Assembly (NCBI GenBank): GCA_946699065.1
Contig: CAMPDV010000063.1
Location: forward strand, 788,501 to 852,500
Source: Loxodes magnus
Lineage: Eukaryota; Ciliophora; Karyorelictea; Loxodida; Loxodidae
Direction of reading: 5' to 3'
DNA: 64,000 nt
Shown in pieces: positions 62,559 through 64,000 of this stretch. The notes beneath the pieces were generated by a model. The model did not search any database. It was not told the origin of the DNA and worked only from the letters and a program-made list of their open reading frames with translations. Made by a program: the position numbers and the translations under genes. Position 1 is the first letter of the stretch. Each line of letters starts with the position of its first letter.

Positions 62559-64000
62559 TCATTGTTACTGACGATCTAATTCCTTGATTCTATTTTCAAT
62601 CATAGTAACTATTATCTTTACATTCTCCTTTGAAATTTCCTCTTAAAATTTTTGTTCTAGTTATTATATATCTTATTTTACCTATTCAAACAACTATAAG
62701 TTGTTCATGTTTCTCTGATTATCCAATGGTTAAACAGCATATATATAGATATTATAAAGATCTAATATTCTCCTTTAAACTTATATATCTTATCCTAAAT
62801 TTTTTTATTCTGCATTTTAATCCCAAATCCACCAGTAGCATTGCACAAGCTTCTCTACTTTTTATTTAAATTATTTCGAATCTAACTTAAATTAATTTAT
62901 CTTCCTTTTCAGTTATTCCTTTTTTTCCTATTAAATCATATTTTATGCTGAAGACATGCTTTAATAAACCTGTTTTACTTATTCATTTAATCGTAATATT
63001 TTATCCAAGCCTTTCATCATAAATAAGTAATTAATTGAGAAGTCAATATATGCCTATTTATTAGCCTTCTATAAGTTATATAGCTGATATATTATAGAAA
63101 GATTTATATCCTAGTGCAGAAGTTAAGCTTCTAAATTTCAAATTAACTACTATACTTTACGATTTAACTCTACTTAATCTTAAGACAATTAAAGTGCATT
63201 CTATTTAATAGGAGAAGAAGTAGTTGTATTCTTCTATTAAGAGCTTTGATTATTGTTTTATTTAACCCTTTCTGCTGAATCTTACCTTTAATTAACGTTG
63301 GAATTAGGCTTGATTGGAATTTAATTTTATGCATTGTAGTTTTGAGGATAATTACTTTGGATTTAACTTTACTATTAAGGATTTTAAATGGATGGATAAC
63401 TTTAATTTTATATTTATTAGACTCCAGGATTAGCTCCTATATTATAATTATTCTCATTGTTATATTAATTTTATGCTTAAGAATTCTAGGGACTTATTCT
63501 ATTTTATTAACTTTACTATTGAATAGCTTCATTAGGACTGTAAGGAGGCTTTTAAGTTAATATTTATTATTGCTTTAAATTTGGTTAATACTAGATTTGG
63601 TTTTAATTAATCCCTTAATTATCTAATGCACGCATTTAATTTCCATTACTGTTAATATTATTATTTTAATTAGATTAGTTATTTATACCTATTTGCTGCT
63701 AATTTATGTCTCTCTGTGTCTAAGGGATTTAGCTTTACTATTATAAATTATTCTAATTCTACCAATCATTTAGTAGTTAAGGCTTATTTTAGTACTAAGT
63801 ATTTTAGTTACCTAAGTTAAGCTGATTGCTTCCAAGTTAAGAGTTTTAATTCATAAAATTAGTTTAAGGTTAAATTCCTTATTAGAAGGCTTACTATTAA
63901 TCTATTATGCTTTAAGCATTATTCATATTCTAGTTCTAATATACCTAATTATTAGTGGATTAATCATTACTTAGAAATGCTTTTCATATTTCTTATCCTG
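62559..64000 (-). CDS. Q/N-rich (prion-like) protein with C-terminal coiled coil, partial
   Basis: The frame enters at the right edge and ends at TGA 62559-62561, about 480 residues visible. The first 250 or so are low-complexity Gln/Asn/Pro/Ser (for example SYPSIQNPQQQSQIQS, FQQGIQPQTNFMNQNSQLGS), typical of prion-like or phase-separating domains. The C-terminal 200 are charged and helical (KELDRQQQ at the end; EKKEQLKRKINQFKLDSKQF in the middle), a coiled coil. About a third of codons in the first part are TAA/TAG for Gln, so the gene is invisible under the standard code. It could be an RNA-binding, endocytic or cytoskeletal protein; no folded domain is recognised. Confidence 0.75.

Noticed and set aside
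63342-63560. Plus-strand hydrophobic ORF starting MRIITLDLTLLLRIL
   Set aside because: It is the antisense of the Q/N-rich gene: TAA/TAG/AAT codons read backwards give Leu/Ile-rich sequence.

Overview
ORGANISM. The window looks like nuclear DNA of an AT-rich ciliate that reads TAA and TAG as glutamine and TGA as both tryptophan and stop. The long reading frames (dynein heavy chain, RING E3, FkbM methyltransferase, AlkB-like oxygenase, protein kinase) stay in frame only if TAA/TAG are Gln. Several conserved tryptophans, such as those of the dynein linker, are written TGA, and the same genes end at TGA. This is the karyorelictean code (Loxodes, Parduczia type). I infer a karyorelict, possibly Loxodes; the species is not proven. 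Spliceosomal introns are tiny, 16 and 22 nt, GT-AG. With no dedicated stop codon every frame is open, and AT-rich RNY-type codons read plausibly on both strands. Gene ends, and the strand of some small ORFs, are therefore uncertain, and the confidences say so.

LEFT HALF (1-33.7 kb). A cluster of four very large paralogous genes fills this part: A (+, to 8417), B (+, to 18207), C (-, 25799 down to 21828, plus upstream sequence) and D (+, 28946-33208, plus upstream sequence). About 3.5 kb of each copy is almost identical, but sharply bounded segments at the N-terminus, in the coiled coil and at the C-terminus differ between copies, so the family is mosaic. C and D form the arms of an inverted repeat of about 3.9 kb around a 3.1 kb spacer. 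The shared protein shows what looks like a degenerate AIG1/GIMAP-type GTPase domain, a degenerate protein-kinase domain, a Gln-rich coiled coil and a long unrecognised C-terminal region. Small unrecognised ORFs lie between B and C and after D.

MIDDLE (33.7-48.2 kb). Here are a tRNA-Phe(GAA), several small unrecognised minus-strand ORFs, a Ser/Thr kinase with a 16-residue C-terminal repeat, a coiled-coil protein, a TUL1/FLY-like transmembrane RING-H2 E3 ligase whose frame is restored by two tiny introns, and an FkbM-type methyltransferase with an N-terminal membrane anchor.

RIGHT (48.2-64 kb). A dynein heavy chain of 3431 codons has an AAA1 site that has lost its ATPase motifs while AAA3 keeps them. 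Next come an AlkB-type diiron membrane oxygenase, an unrecognised ORF, a kelch-repeat protein with a 22-nt intron, and the C-terminal part of a Q/N-rich coiled-coil protein that runs off the window.

The named genes do not form one pathway. The two strongest leads are the mosaic pseudo-GTPase/pseudokinase cluster and the dynein with a dead AAA1. All translations were done by hand; no database search was run.
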